64,000 bases of DNA from Oscheius tipulae. Taxonomy: Eukaryota; Nematoda; Chromadorea; Rhabditida; Rhabditidae. The stretch's first letter is position 1. Every line of letters begins with the position of its first letter. Positions 26,401-38,833 of this stretch are shown piece by piece. The position numbers were made by a program, and so were the translations under genes. The notes beneath the pieces were generated by a model, which was given only the letters and a program-made list of their open reading frames with translations, was not told where the DNA came from and made no database searches. The stretch covers positions 7,254,001 through 7,318,000 of the forward strand of contig JASJZH010000004.1 in assembly GCA_037178975.1 (NCBI GenBank). The letters are read 5' to 3'.

Positions 26401-27856
26401 GTGGCATTTGTGACACACGCGATGAGACCACAACTAGGGGGGTCATTATTTTGCAGAAGATGGAAGAAGAATGGCGTTTGGTTATATTGGAGGATGGAGA
26501 ATGGCTGGGCAAACACAGTTAAAAGAAGTATCGTGGCCATAAAATGACCAACGCAACTGGGACGAGGGACCGAAAAAGAATGGAAGATGGCTAGTTTTGC
26601 AAATATTTTCGCTTTTTGTTAAAATCACTGCTCAGAAAAAGAGTTTGTTCAGCTGACAATGAGATGGTTCTACAGTATTGCCAAAATTGAGACACTGATT
26701 GTTCGATGGTTATGCTTGAATTGATCGTTACAAACACAGAAAACAGTGTCCAGCAAGGTTGTAAAAATGACCAAAATGGAGGTCATGTGGGTAGTAGAGA
26801 CGCGTACAGTCGAGAGTAGAGAGTGAGGGTGTCATCGGCATTGCAAATCTGTCTTGAATTGTGTCCGCGCCCACACGTGAGAGATGGGAGGTGTTCGTGA
26901 CAAATTGGCAGTCATTTCCGATATTTTCGGAAAGGATCGAAAGTGACAGGTCTCTTGAGGAAATGGAATTTGCTCGTGTTACAAAATACGGCAACTCATT
27001 CAAAATTTAAACGACATAGAGGTATCTCTACTCGGAGATAATGGAGAGGAAGAGGGCAAAAGTTGCTGGGCATATTAAGCCTTTCGGTTCTTTAGGTTTA
27101 AAAGACTTAAGCTTCTGTCTTCTTTTTTCACCAAAAAAACATCTTTCTCTGCGCTGATTGTCAGTCGCTTGTCGCATTTGGAGCTCAATAGCTCCCCAAA
27201 GGAAGTTTTTTTTTGTGTCGTCTCGGTCGCCAAAGCTCTTTCTTCCTTTCGCAGAAAGTGCATCTGCTTCTGGGGGAATACCACGCATTGATCATTTCAA
27301 ATCTCTCCTCCTCGTTTCTCTCACTCAAAGACAGACAGCACTAATGGCCGAATCCGGCTCAAGGCAAACGAAATTACCAAGGGCAAATGCGAAACGACGA
27401 GACTCTCTATTTCTCTCTCTTGGCTGGACGAGCAGCAAACGATTTGCATTATCGAGAGGAAAACCCCGAAACTGGGGGACACTAGGACGAGGGACAATCG
27501 AGAAAATATGGGTAGGAAAGAGTGGGTGATGACTCAAATACTGAAACTGCCCAGTTCCTAATTCGATTTCGTCAATCGTATCATTTAGCGCACAGAAATA
27601 GACGGAGAAGGTGTGGAAATGCGGAACGGAGAACAAAAGAAGTGAGTGGCAGCCAGCCCTTCTCCTCCGCCTCCTACGTGTACTCTTGTGAGTGTCAACA
27701 GTCCGTACCGTGATATTGTGCTCTAATTGAAAAGGCCGACCCACACGAGCTGTGTGACTTGAATAGGATCTAGTGGGAGTGAGAAAGACGGTGTGAGAAT
27801 TAGCGTTTTGTACAAAGTTTTTCAATTTTGAAGATAGAAAAGAAAGCGAAACTAAC
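20498..27856. other. Long gene-poor region
   Basis: More than 7 kb without a recognisable gene on either strand. Short ORFs exist but lack family resemblance and consistent splice sites. It contains one exon-like segment (21515-21473, minus) and short GA/CT simple repeats near 23540 and 24335. The simplest reading is a long upstream intron or regulatory region of unc-44, but this is inference. Confidence 0.5.
21473..21515 (-). other. Orphan exon candidate (43 nt), possibly an alternative 5' exon of unc-44
   Basis: On the minus strand a TTTTCAG acceptor precedes 21515 and a consensus GTAAGT donor follows 21473. They bracket 43 nt that are open in more than one frame (for example SLRDLESRSGTHSK). 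One frame (ending TAS) would join unc-44 exon 2 at 15435 in frame; another would not. It could be an untranslated or alternative first-part exon of unc-44, or chance. Confidence 0.35.
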
Positions 27857-28201
27857 CTTAACTGTTCCATTGGTTCCAATCGATTGAATCCCATCATCCA
27901 GAGAGACTGTCGAAGATCTTCTTTCGGAAGTGTTCCTTGGAGGTGCAGTAAAATCCTTAGAGCCTGCTCGCTGTTCTCTTCTCAGATTCTCTGACGTACC
28001 TCTCTCTCCTCCCACGAGCGGTTTGCCGCAGGTGGCGGAGCTGCAGCCACGACGAGAGACAAAGATCGCCTTCTTTTGCTTCCACTCCTTTGACGTTCCT
28101 CCGAAAGTCGATGACAGTGTCCTCTGCAGGGCAATTACGGCGACCGCTGGGTAGGCTACTCCGGAAAAGGCTGGCGGAGCAGGATCGACGACAAGAGACG
28201 G
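27857..28201 (-). other. Orphan coding-like exon candidate, minus strand
   Basis: 115 codons are open on the minus strand between an in-frame stop (28204-28202) and a GTTAGT donor just after 27857. No ATG occurs in frame, so it would need an upstream splice or would start inside. The 3' part is protein-like: RNTSERRSSTVSLDDG then IQSIGTNGTVK, including a basophilic kinase-type RRSST site. It lies 366 bp downstream of the PFKFB stop. It could be a distal alternative exon of unc-44 or an alternative C-terminal exon of PFKFB. Not resolvable from sequence alone. Confidence 0.35.
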
Positions 28202-28566
28202 TCATCGACAAGTGAATGCCAGTCGGCCTCAGTCGATCTCCATATTTCTACCCTTCTACCGTGTCCGAAGTGGAACCTACCCTCCAGAAGAATTATGACG
28301 AGATGACGGTAGAGCAGCAACATGTGAAAGAGTCACTAGTCCCAATGGCCCCGCAGAGATAATGACTGGCAAATTATTTCTGACAGGACTTTTTCTGCCA
28401 AGTGTTATCCCATCTTTTGGTTGTCAGCAAAAAACAAGCTTTTCTTGCAATAACTCAACACAATAAAGGCTCTTTAGAAATGTTTACTCGTCGACTTTAC
28501 TTGGCACCGTTAGGTAATAAAAACTATCATCACGCCCTATTCGTATGTACAGGTTCTCTATTATCT

Positions 28567-30510
<1,944 letters not shown>

Positions 30511-30906
30511 TTCTGAGAAACATATAAACCAGTGAATTTGACGAAAGTAGTGGGAAAAGAGCAAAACAATGTGTAAAAACTGGTTTTAAAGTTAGAGGGA
30601 CTTGGCGTTTACTCAAAAATGACGTTAATTACATCTACGCAAATGAGATGATCTAAAGGAGCAGAGGTCAAACCGAATCTAAACCAGCCTATCAAGACCG
30701 GATTCGGCAAAAGAGCCAGAACAATTGATCCGGAGGTTGTTTACATTGAATAGTGGCAAGCGTGTCTGACCTTTGATTAAACGGTGCAGGGTAAAAGCGA
30801 TCAATTGCAACAGCGGACCAAATTTTAAGACCCCGCTTTTAAGTCCCGAAAGTTGAATTGTAAATTAGGAATCAGAAAATTTAAGCCTAAAAATCAAAAA
30901 TATTTT
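30511..30906. other. Upstream region of PFKFB
   Basis: About 400 bp between the PFKFB start and the tRNA. I see no gene. It presumably holds the PFKFB promoter and 5'UTR. Confidence 0.5.
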
Positions 30907-30979
30907 CGACCACGGCAGGATTCGAACCTACAATCTTCTGCTCCGTAGGCAGACGCGTTATCCATTGCGCCACGCGGCC
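30907..30979 (-). tRNA. tRNA-Arg(ACG): tRNA-Arg (anticodon ACG), second copy
   Basis: On the minus strand this 73-nt sequence is identical to the tRNA at 20425-20497, including loop CTACGGA (anticodon ACG) and the G discriminator. A TTTTT terminator lies just downstream on that strand. The flanks of the two copies differ, so only the tRNA body is shared. Confidence 0.96.
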
Positions 30980-31186
30980 ACACTGACGGACGATTTGCTT
31001 GGGTTTCCAGTTCAATTGGGAACATGATGACTGTTTCGACATCTTCCAATCTGAAAGAGTTTCGTTTTCTTTTATCCAGGAGCCATCAACTGGATCAGTT
31101 CGTGGTTGCAACTTGTCTGAAGCTACTAAATGAAGTCGAATGTTTACCAAAGATCTAATGATCACCTTAAATACCCTTTTCGAGTT

Positions 31187-34143
31187 ATGTCCCTTTCCAT
31201 TTTACATAATCCGGAGAACGATTCGCTCCGTTCACTCGCTCAACATCGACAGCGGCCGGTCTCCTTTTTCGGGTCGGAAAAATGGCCCGAGTACATGGAG
31301 CAAGAAGCAATTCGTCTGTTAGCAATGAACTGGCGACCAAGTTGGAAGGGATCCCAAGGTCCAAGTAAGTATTGTAGACGCTTGGTGGAAACCTTCCCAT
31401 ATGCTTCATTGGTATTTTGCATCAGTAACAGTGATATCTTCCGATCGATTCTGTTTTCAAAAGTTTTCTACCGATTAAATTTCCTACAAATAGGCTAAAA
31501 TTTTTCTTGCCTTTCAGTGTCAATTTTGCGTTTCTCTCGAAGATCTTCGATAACTCGGAGACTCAAGAGTCTTCCAGTTTTAAAAAACAGTTCGTCCAAA
31601 AACTCATCGAAAAACTGGAAAAGCTACAAAAGAGTCTATCATTTGCCTTGACTGACTGTCCCATTGTAATTCTGTGCTTTTTATCATCGTCTTTCCACGA
31701 ACGACAAAGTACCAAAACAAAATCCAATGGGATGGTCTGGGAGAGAGAACAAATGTCAGAATCTATGGAAATGTGAATTTTTTCAGGCTCTTCCTATTCA
31801 CCACCGTTGGAGCCTCTCTCTTGGCCATCATGTTCTTGGTGACGACAATCGTCTTCCTCGTGCTCTTTCTAAAAGCACCTTCATTGGAAGCTATAGAAGA
31901 CAAAAGATTTCATTCGAACAGTGCTAGTGGAAAGTTCAAAAAAACTGCTGTAGTCTCGGAGAATACACTTTGTTCCGAGGCTGGAAGAAATGTCCTCCTT
32001 GCGGGAGGAAACGCTCCCGAAGCAGCTATTGCGACTCTTCTCTGTATCGGCGTGGTTCATCCGCATTTGAGCGGGCTAGGTGGCGGATTCTTGATGACCA
32101 TTTATAATAGGTGAGTCACCTTTCTAAGTGTGACTGTCTGTTCAGTACAACCAAGAAGTGCTCGGCAGTAAACGCCCGGGAAACAGCTCCGCTCAAAGCT
32201 ACAGTCTCTATGTTTGTGAACAACAAGAGCGAGAGTGAATACGGTATCTTTATGGTATAACTTCGCTAATTGCTAACTTCTAGGGTACCGGTCGGTTGCC
32301 GTACCTTCCGAACTCCATGGTCATTGGACTGTGTTTAACAGGTTCGGTTCAGGGAAAGTCGCCTGGTCTAGGCTCTTCGAAGACTCTATCAGGCTGGCCA
32401 GAGACGGCTATCCTTTCCCAGATCACGTCAGGTTGTCTGAAATCAAAAAAGAGACACTGGATGCTCCTCTTATGAAGTAAGAAGCTTATTTCTCTTACAG
32501 AATGCGACTCCGATCTTATTGATTGAACATCAATTACAGTAGTTCTTATGAAAGGATTTTTTAGAGACCTGCTCTACCACCCCGGAACAAAGACCTTGTA
32601 CACAGAAGGTGACATTGTCAAGAGAGAAATGCTAGCCATGACTCTGGAAAGACTTGCCAATGCAGCGGACCCCGTCGAACTGTTCTATCGTGGAGAAATG
32701 GCCAAGGAGATCGCTAAGGAGTTCGAAGAAAACAGTAGGCTCCTTCATGTCTTATGCTTACGTTTTCATAGACGGTCTCATCGATCTCGAAAGCTTGGAA
32801 GCGTACTCGACTTTGGTTCATGACGAGGCTTACAGTTCTGAACTCACAGACGACTTGACACTTTGTGGACCACCCCTTCCTTCTTCCTTTGTCGTCACTC
32901 AGAGCATTATCAGAACAATGCAGGGTGAGAGATGATCAGGGTAGAACCATTCTTAACTTTCAGCTTTCTATGGGAATAACAAAAACATCGATCTTTCCGA
33001 TCCAAAGATCTACCATCGGTACATTGAAGCCGCCAAGTTTGCCTATGCAGCAAGAATGAAAATGGGTGATTCCAATTTTGTAGAGGGAATGGACAACTTG
33101 ACCCATAAGATGCTGGAAAAGTAAGTGTTCTTTCAGTTTTTCGAAGAGAGTTACAGGAACTACGCCCGTCACATTGTCGAGAGGATCAAGGACCATCCAC
33201 TACCATTGGATCATTACACAAACGAGCTTCTGAACATTCCTGAAGACAGCGGAACTTCTTCTGTCTCGATTATTGACCAGTATGGTAATTCTGTTGTCGT
33301 GACATCGACTACCAATACCAAGTACAAAAAGCCATCTTCCAATTTAACACTTTCTTCAGATTCGGCAGCCGAATGGTTTCTCCAGCCCTCGGAATTCCTT
33401 GGAACAACGAGATGGACGACTTCTCGACCCCTGGACTGAAGAACCACTTCGGGTTTCCTCCCTCGAAGTCCAATTACATCGTTCCTGGAAAACGACCGAT
33501 GAGTTCGATGAGTCCGACTATCGTTTACAGTAAGAAAGACGGAAAAGTGAAGCTGGCTGTTGGAGCATCTGGTGGAACGTATATCATCTCGTCGGTGGCT
33601 CAAACGACTATCAGAAGTTTGATCTTCGGACAATCTATCAAGGTATTTTTTGCTGTGTTCAGTTTCCGATACGCAAAGAGTATTCAAGCTCCTTTTTCTG
33701 TCGCGCAAGCAGAATATCGTATGTAAAGCCGTTGGGCATTTAGATATAGAAGTTTTCGAAAACAAGATGACATATCCATCCGAAGTTTTTTTTTAAGTTC
33801 TTAGACTGTCTTGGAACTTTCGTGACTGTTTCTGAACGATTCAGCCTTTTGGGAAACAGTTAATCATGCAAACCATAGCGAAGAGAGATCTCTCTCCCCA
33901 TGCCTCACTTTTCAGCAAGCCATCGATGCTCCCCGTATCCACAATGCATTTGGCGCAGAAACCATTTACGAAGATGCTATTCCGAAAAAGATAGTCGAAC
34001 AACTTCGAGCCTATGGTCATAACATGACACATCGCCGCTTTCTCCCTACAGCAGCCTCGGCTCTGAAAGTAGAAGACGACGGCTACATTCACGCCAACAC
34101 TGACTACAGAAAGACCGACAAGACGTACCCGTCTGGTTTTTGA
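31187..34143 (+). CDS. Gamma-glutamyltransferase (membrane-anchored)
   Basis: GGT is a type II membrane ectoenzyme that cleaves gamma-glutamyl bonds of glutathione after self-processing at a Thr. Secure exons: 31787-32110, 32146-32243, 32284-32476, 32565-32734, 32772-32924, 32964-33120, 33157-33321, 33360-33642, 33916-34143. A transmembrane segment (LLAIMFLVTTIVFLVLFL) comes first. Then follow NVLLAGGNAPEAA, NARETAP, the processing site EDSGTSSVS, MVSPALGIPWNNEMDDF, PGKRPMSSMSPTI and GASGGT. The start is tentative: exon 31187-31368 joins in frame if the donor is GTATTG rather than the neighbouring GTAAGT, giving 650 aa. Poly(A) signal AATAAA at 34174. The His usually two residues after the catalytic Thr is Ser here. 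Confidence 0.93.
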
Positions 34144-35266
34144 AGGAAGAAGGAAGAATAGGATCCCGAGAAGAATAAAGAAGTGAATTAATGCAACAAC
34201 TCCAATTCGGGAAGACGGAGCTTTCAAAAGTGTCCTTCCTCCCCGGAGGGCATGTGTTCTGTTGTCGCGCGCCGTGGGGCCTGATCGATTCTCGGCCACT
34301 AACTGCTCTCTCCAAGCACTCTGTCCCTCTCGTTTTTCCCTATTTTATCTGTTCGTTACTGGCAGACGAGAGGTCTCAATTATGTCCAGACTCTCGTGGT
34401 CCCCGTTGCTAATTATCTCTAGTGGATAGTAGTAGAAGAGAGGCTCGACTCTGAACACAGAGATCAGGGAAACCCCCTCTGAATTACGACTGAGAAAATG
34501 GCTGTCGGGGAACAAGCTGTCAAGCAGCGAACAGATGTCACTCGGCGGGAAGAGGTCTCACACGCAAGTCTTGATGTCCCGAGATGTTTCTCTCACGCAC
34601 TTGTCACCGCTCCATTAGTGCAATTTTGACTCGAAGTTTTGGACCACGTGTTTTGCAATAGATTCGTAAGCTTCTGTATGGGAAGAATTCAATAGCACAC
34701 TCTTTATTGTTTACGATAGAACGACTACTAGACAAGGAAGTGATGTTATTTAAATGTCTAACATCTTTTGGTGACATGTGGAAAAGTTCCCAAAAAAAAT
34801 GTTTTTGAGCATACCCACTTGGCTTAAACTGCTAACTTGATTTTTGTAGAAATCAGTTAGACCAGTATGACTGATTCACGGCTTGCCTGAGAGCAGTCAC
34901 ATTTTGTCATTTTGCGAAAAGTATGGCTCTTTTTATTCTTGTCCCGGTTTTAATGTATTACTGTCTGAGTAGGCGTACTGATATATAGACTGACATTACG
35001 ATTATATATGATCGATCTGCCTACGTCTGTAGTCTATGTTCTACTCCATCGGTAACTACCATTTGCAGCTATTGCCTAGAAGCGGGTACAACCTTACTTC
35101 ATTTCGTTCAGTTTCTTTCAAGCGCTCTTGTTAATTGTTATGTGTGTGTCTCCGAAAGAGCGCGCTGTCATTGAAAACGTAAACAAATCGAACTGAAGTA
35201 GTAGTAATACCCATTCTTACTTTTCCATATTCCGAGTTATCTCGTCCATATGTTGCATTTTCAGTA
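34144..35266. other. Intergenic, GGT to Ly6-like gene
   Basis: After the GGT poly(A) signal I see no gene on either strand. AT-rich stretches near 34700-35010 are unremarkable. Confidence 0.5.
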
Positions 35267-36030
35267 ATGCAGCCGTCAGCAGTCTATCTCACTCTTCTAG
35301 CTTCAGTTCTAGGTAAGCGATCTCCAATTTATGATTTATGGAAAAGACGTCTGCATCTTCCCCTCCAGCGACCCTAATATCCTGTTTTAGGGCTCAGTTT
35401 GGCGGCTGGGACTAGCTCCAAAAATTGCTCGGATGTAAAGGGAACAATCTCTTGCTATACCTGTATGGGAAGAGACATGGAAAACTGCGAAACTGGGCTG
35501 ACTTGCTGCAAAGGATCCTGTTACAAGTTGGTGGACACTCGTGAGTTTCTGCTTCTCTCAGGTTCTGTCAGTTCAATTGCTTTCCTTGCCTTGCGACCAG
35601 TCTCGTGTGATGAATCAGAAACTGATTCAAGGAGGACAGAGTCATTGCTTCTTTTTCACTGCCTTTTCGCTTTTAATAGTCGTTCCAAACCATACTTTAG
35701 TATTACGGGTGGGCGGAAGAGACCAGTGACAAACGTAAAGACTTGGAGAGAGACAGAGCGACAAGTTTCAGAGCACAATCTGATCTCCAAGGGCTGCACC
35801 ACCGATGATGAGGAAGACGGATCCATGAAGAGAAGAACTTTGAACGTGGCTCTGTACTTTGCCAACAGAGAAAACATTACTGGTTAGTTCCAACCTGTAC
35901 CGTCTTTGAAGACTCAAGTCTAGGAGAATCCTATTTCTGCAACGGAAAGCAAGAGTACTGCAATGGAGGCTACACTCTCTCGACGGTCACCTCAGTAGTT
36001 GTTCTTTTTGCATTGGCTCTTTTCCACTAG
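35267..36030 (+). CDS. Small secreted Ly6/uPAR-like protein, probable GPI anchor
   Basis: Four exons (35267-35312, 35391-35540, 35772-35882, 35924-36030) encode 137 aa. An N-terminal signal peptide (MQPSAVYLTLLASVLG) is followed by ten cysteines in the order C, SCYTC, C, TCCKGSC, KGC, C, YCNGG. This resembles the three-finger LU pattern that ends in a C-N pair. The C-terminus VVVLFALALFH is a hydrophobic tail typical of GPI-anchor signals. NIT is a possible N-glycosylation site. TTTTCAG sits 2 nt before the ATG, suggesting trans-splicing. Poly(A) signal AATAAA at 36243. I infer a cell-surface protein; partner and function are unknown. Confidence 0.75.
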
Positions 36031-36540
36031 ACTCTCAATTACTGCCATTATGATCTTATTCCTTCTTTCATCTACTAGAATCTAGACTCTTCTATTCTCA
36101 ATACCTTGCTCGGAAACGTGTCTTCGATTATTGTACACATGCCTCGGCTTTCAGTTTGTTCCAAATCTTTTCTTGTCGTATTTTTGGATCTGCACAGAGT
36201 GTTAGTGATATAGAGTTTCTAATTGTTAGGTGTGTTCACTACAATAAAAAGTTTATGTAGCGTTCTGACAGAAACTCTAGATCACACTGGGTCACTGGAG
36301 ACAGTCGGAAGTCACAGAATTCAGTATATTCAGTGATTCAACCACCAGAGCCTTTTCTTCTGTATTAAAGATCAGCAATTAAACTCTATCAATCCCTTTT
36401 CCTGTCTCTGTGCGAAATAGATTGGGACACAGTCTAGACACGCTCCATGGTCTCAAATCTGTTCCCTTGGTCACTTTCCTCCGTACCAGTGCTTTTCTCC
36501 CATAACGGCGATAAACGACTGTCTAGCAATAAAAGAACCC
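36031..36540. other. Intergenic
   Basis: 3'UTR of the preceding gene (poly(A) signal 36243-36248), then sequence without a supported gene. Confidence 0.5.
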
Positions 36541-36980
36541 CTAGCCACTATTTCTTTTATTTGGTAGCTTCTCCATCTTCGATGATAATCTTTTTGAACT
36601 CGTCTCCTTTGTTTACAAACAGGACGTGACGTTCACCTGGGCTGGACCGCCTTTTTCACACAGATGCTGGTTCGTGAGTAGCTTTTAGAAGAGAAAAAGG
36701 CAACAACTATAGAAACAGTCTTTCGGGCTGGGAGAAGGACGAATTTGGTTCCATACCTAGCATAGATGCAAAGATCACAAAGGAAAACTGGTTATATTTA
36801 TGAATAGCACGCACTACAACGAATCTGTAAAAAAAATGCACAACTTGAGAAACAGTCGTAACTTCCGCCTCTTTATCGTCCCCAGCTGACCGGAAGAGAG
36901 ACAGAGTTTCAGAGTGCATTGAAGAACAAGGGAGTCATGCTGGAGACAATGAACCCACCGACATTTTGAGAAAAATAAAA
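36541..36980. other. Unresolved coding-like patch with exon fragments on both strands
   Basis: Plus strand: a TTTCAG acceptor at 36913 opens an exon ending at a TGA (36967-36969) that reads SALKNKGVMLETMNPPTF, with AATAAA directly after (36974). Another plus stretch (about 36720-36790) reads GWEKDEFGSIPSIDAKITK. Minus strand: 36625-36553 reads HVLFVNKGDEFKK then IIIEDGEATK and a stop. These look protein-like, but I could not join them into one model or name a family. A small gene is likely; strand and start are unclear. Confidence 0.35.
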
Positions 36981-37027
36981 CCGACTAACCTTCAGAGTTT
37001 TATTTAATCACGAAGTGCGTCTTGTGT

Positions 37028-38253
37028 CTATCCTTCAACGAGGAGCGGGACGACAGTCATGGCGAGCTCGTGGGGTCGGGCAATCTCCAGACATCTCTTC
37101 ACATTGTCCGTTGTCTTCGCAGCCGTCCAGATGACCAGTCGATCAACCTTGATGCTGCCGTTCTGTCGAAGAATCTCGATCTTGGTCGATTGCCCCGCCT
37201 CGACCACACCGAAGACTGGCTTCACGCGGTAGAGATGATTGTCCGAGCATTTTACCTGAACAGGAAAGTTGATTCTTTGCGTTCAGTTTCTATCTGCGAT
37301 TCTGCGGATGGATAGTATCCACAATGTTATGACATGGTTTACAATATGCGAAGTTAGTCTATAGTTTGTCAGCGTGCCAGTTTTGGTTCGAGTATATCTT
37401 CAAGCGTCATCGTTCCCTGAGAAGTAGTATCGAAACTGTGAGAAGCCAGCAAAGAAATATTGTTCAGACGTTGAAGGACAGCAAACAGTTGGTGTCTCGT
37501 ACTGTGGAGAGAAAGACGGTTGAAACAGGTAATAGAACCTTAGGTAGTCACATGAGAAGACAGAGAAGACTAAAACAGATTGACTGGGACAACGTGTAAA
37601 GTATAACGTGAACATGAACATTGAAAGGGACATATTGATAAAGAGAGGGTGACAGGTTGAAGGATCACAAGAATTAGTTTTTGGATATATGAGAGAGAGA
37701 GACAGGACGCAGGAAAGGGTGTAGTCACCCGCGTAAGAAAGACTAGAACTGTGAAAAAGGCCCGATTCTCTTGATGTCTTATCTCTATCTTCTGTTAAGC
37801 AAGAAACAGAAACTGAATTGAAGCAATACTAACCTTGAAGGCTCGCGGCTGACTTCCCTCGTTGATGAGCTCGAAAGATTGGAGACCGCCACGCATAGCT
37901 GACATCACTTGCTTCGGCTCGGGACGAATGCTGACCACTTCCATGGAGGCAAAAGAGCAGGGTGATACCATGGCCATCGCTACGGCTTTCTGGTCGGCTC
38001 TGATTGCGGCATCCGCCCGGGCACTCGAGCTCTCCTTCTTCCCACTGCGGAGCTGTTCTACCTCGTCCTTGAACGAGACCTTCTTCGTCTTCTTCGATTC
38101 TTTGCTCTTCTCACTGGCATAACTCTTCGTTCGGCTTGTGTTTTCTGTCCGGATATCCTTCCTCTTCTTCGGAATCGACTTCTTGTCCCGGCCGGCCATG
38201 CAGTTGAGTAGAAGGAGGAGAGCAGCTGGTAGAGCAGCTAGTAGCCACCACAT
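37028..38253 (-). CDS. Membrane-anchored MSP-domain protein
   Basis: Two exons, 38253-37834 and 37255-37028, encode 215 aa. The start MWWLLAALPAALLLLLNC is a signal anchor or transmembrane helix. A very basic Lys/Ser-rich segment follows (KSKESKKTKKVSFKDEVEQ). The C-terminal half is a major-sperm-protein fold, as in VAP/MSP proteins: VVSIRPEPKQV, SFELINEGSQPRAFKVKCSD, YRVKPVFGVVEAGQS and VDRLVIWTA. This layout is common among nematode MSP-domain membrane proteins, in contrast to VAP, whose anchor is C-terminal. A role as adaptor at a membrane or in sperm is inference. Poly(A) signal on the minus strand at about 37004-36999 gives a very short 3'UTR. Confidence 0.9.
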
Positions 38254-38444
38254 CCTGACGATCGATGTCCCAAACTTAATTGTCTCGTCAGCAATTAGAG
38301 AACTTTTTTTTTTGTTTCAAAAGTTCTTATTGATGTTATTGATCCATTTAAAATTGTTCTCGCGTCTCTTTCTGTCTGTGTGTCTGTCTGAAGGACGTCT
38401 TTTCACACGGGCAACTTTATGTTGCTCTTTCCCGCGCTCGATCC

Positions 38445-38618
38445 ATGGAAGGTCTCAAGCTTCACATCAGGCAGAACGGGAACAAGACGGCCAATATTGT
38501 GGATAGCAGAGTTCTCGAATACCGCTCCGTTTTGGAAAATCCAGCCTTCTACTACTTCTTCACATCGTCTCCTGGATGTGGTCTATTTTCCAAGTATTGT
38601 AGCCCAGTATATTTTTGA
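38445..38618 (+). CDS. Small ORF, 57 aa, unknown
   Basis: ATG at 38445 starts MEGLKLHIRQNGNKTANIVD, followed by an aromatic-rich tail (NPAFYYFFTSSPGCG, stop after PVYF). AATAAA occurs 29 nt after the stop (38647), as expected of a real 3' end. It lies head-to-head with the MSP-domain gene, sharing a ~190-bp interval, and tail-to-tail with bestrophin. No family recognised. It could be one exon of a longer gene or a chance ORF. Confidence 0.4.
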   Translation: MEGLKLHIRQNGNKTANIVDSRVLEYRSVLENPAFYYFFTSSPGCGLFSKYCSPVYF

Positions 38619-38833
38619 TCCCTGATTACTTTTGAGTTATGGGGGTAATAAATGTTGTTCGACCACATTCTTACAACTTTTGACTGGAATGCGTGATGGC
38701 GGCTGGTACTCACCTAAAATCGAACGGGAACAGTTGCAAGAAGACCCTCTCATCACAGAAAAAGTTTATTAATAGTTCCATACAGTCCGTTTGAGATCAC
38801 TGATGTAAATAATTTCCACACACACAAATGATC

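Noticed and set aside
33214-33765. 183-codon minus-strand open frame
   Set aside because: Antisense shadow of GGT exons; no recognisable protein.
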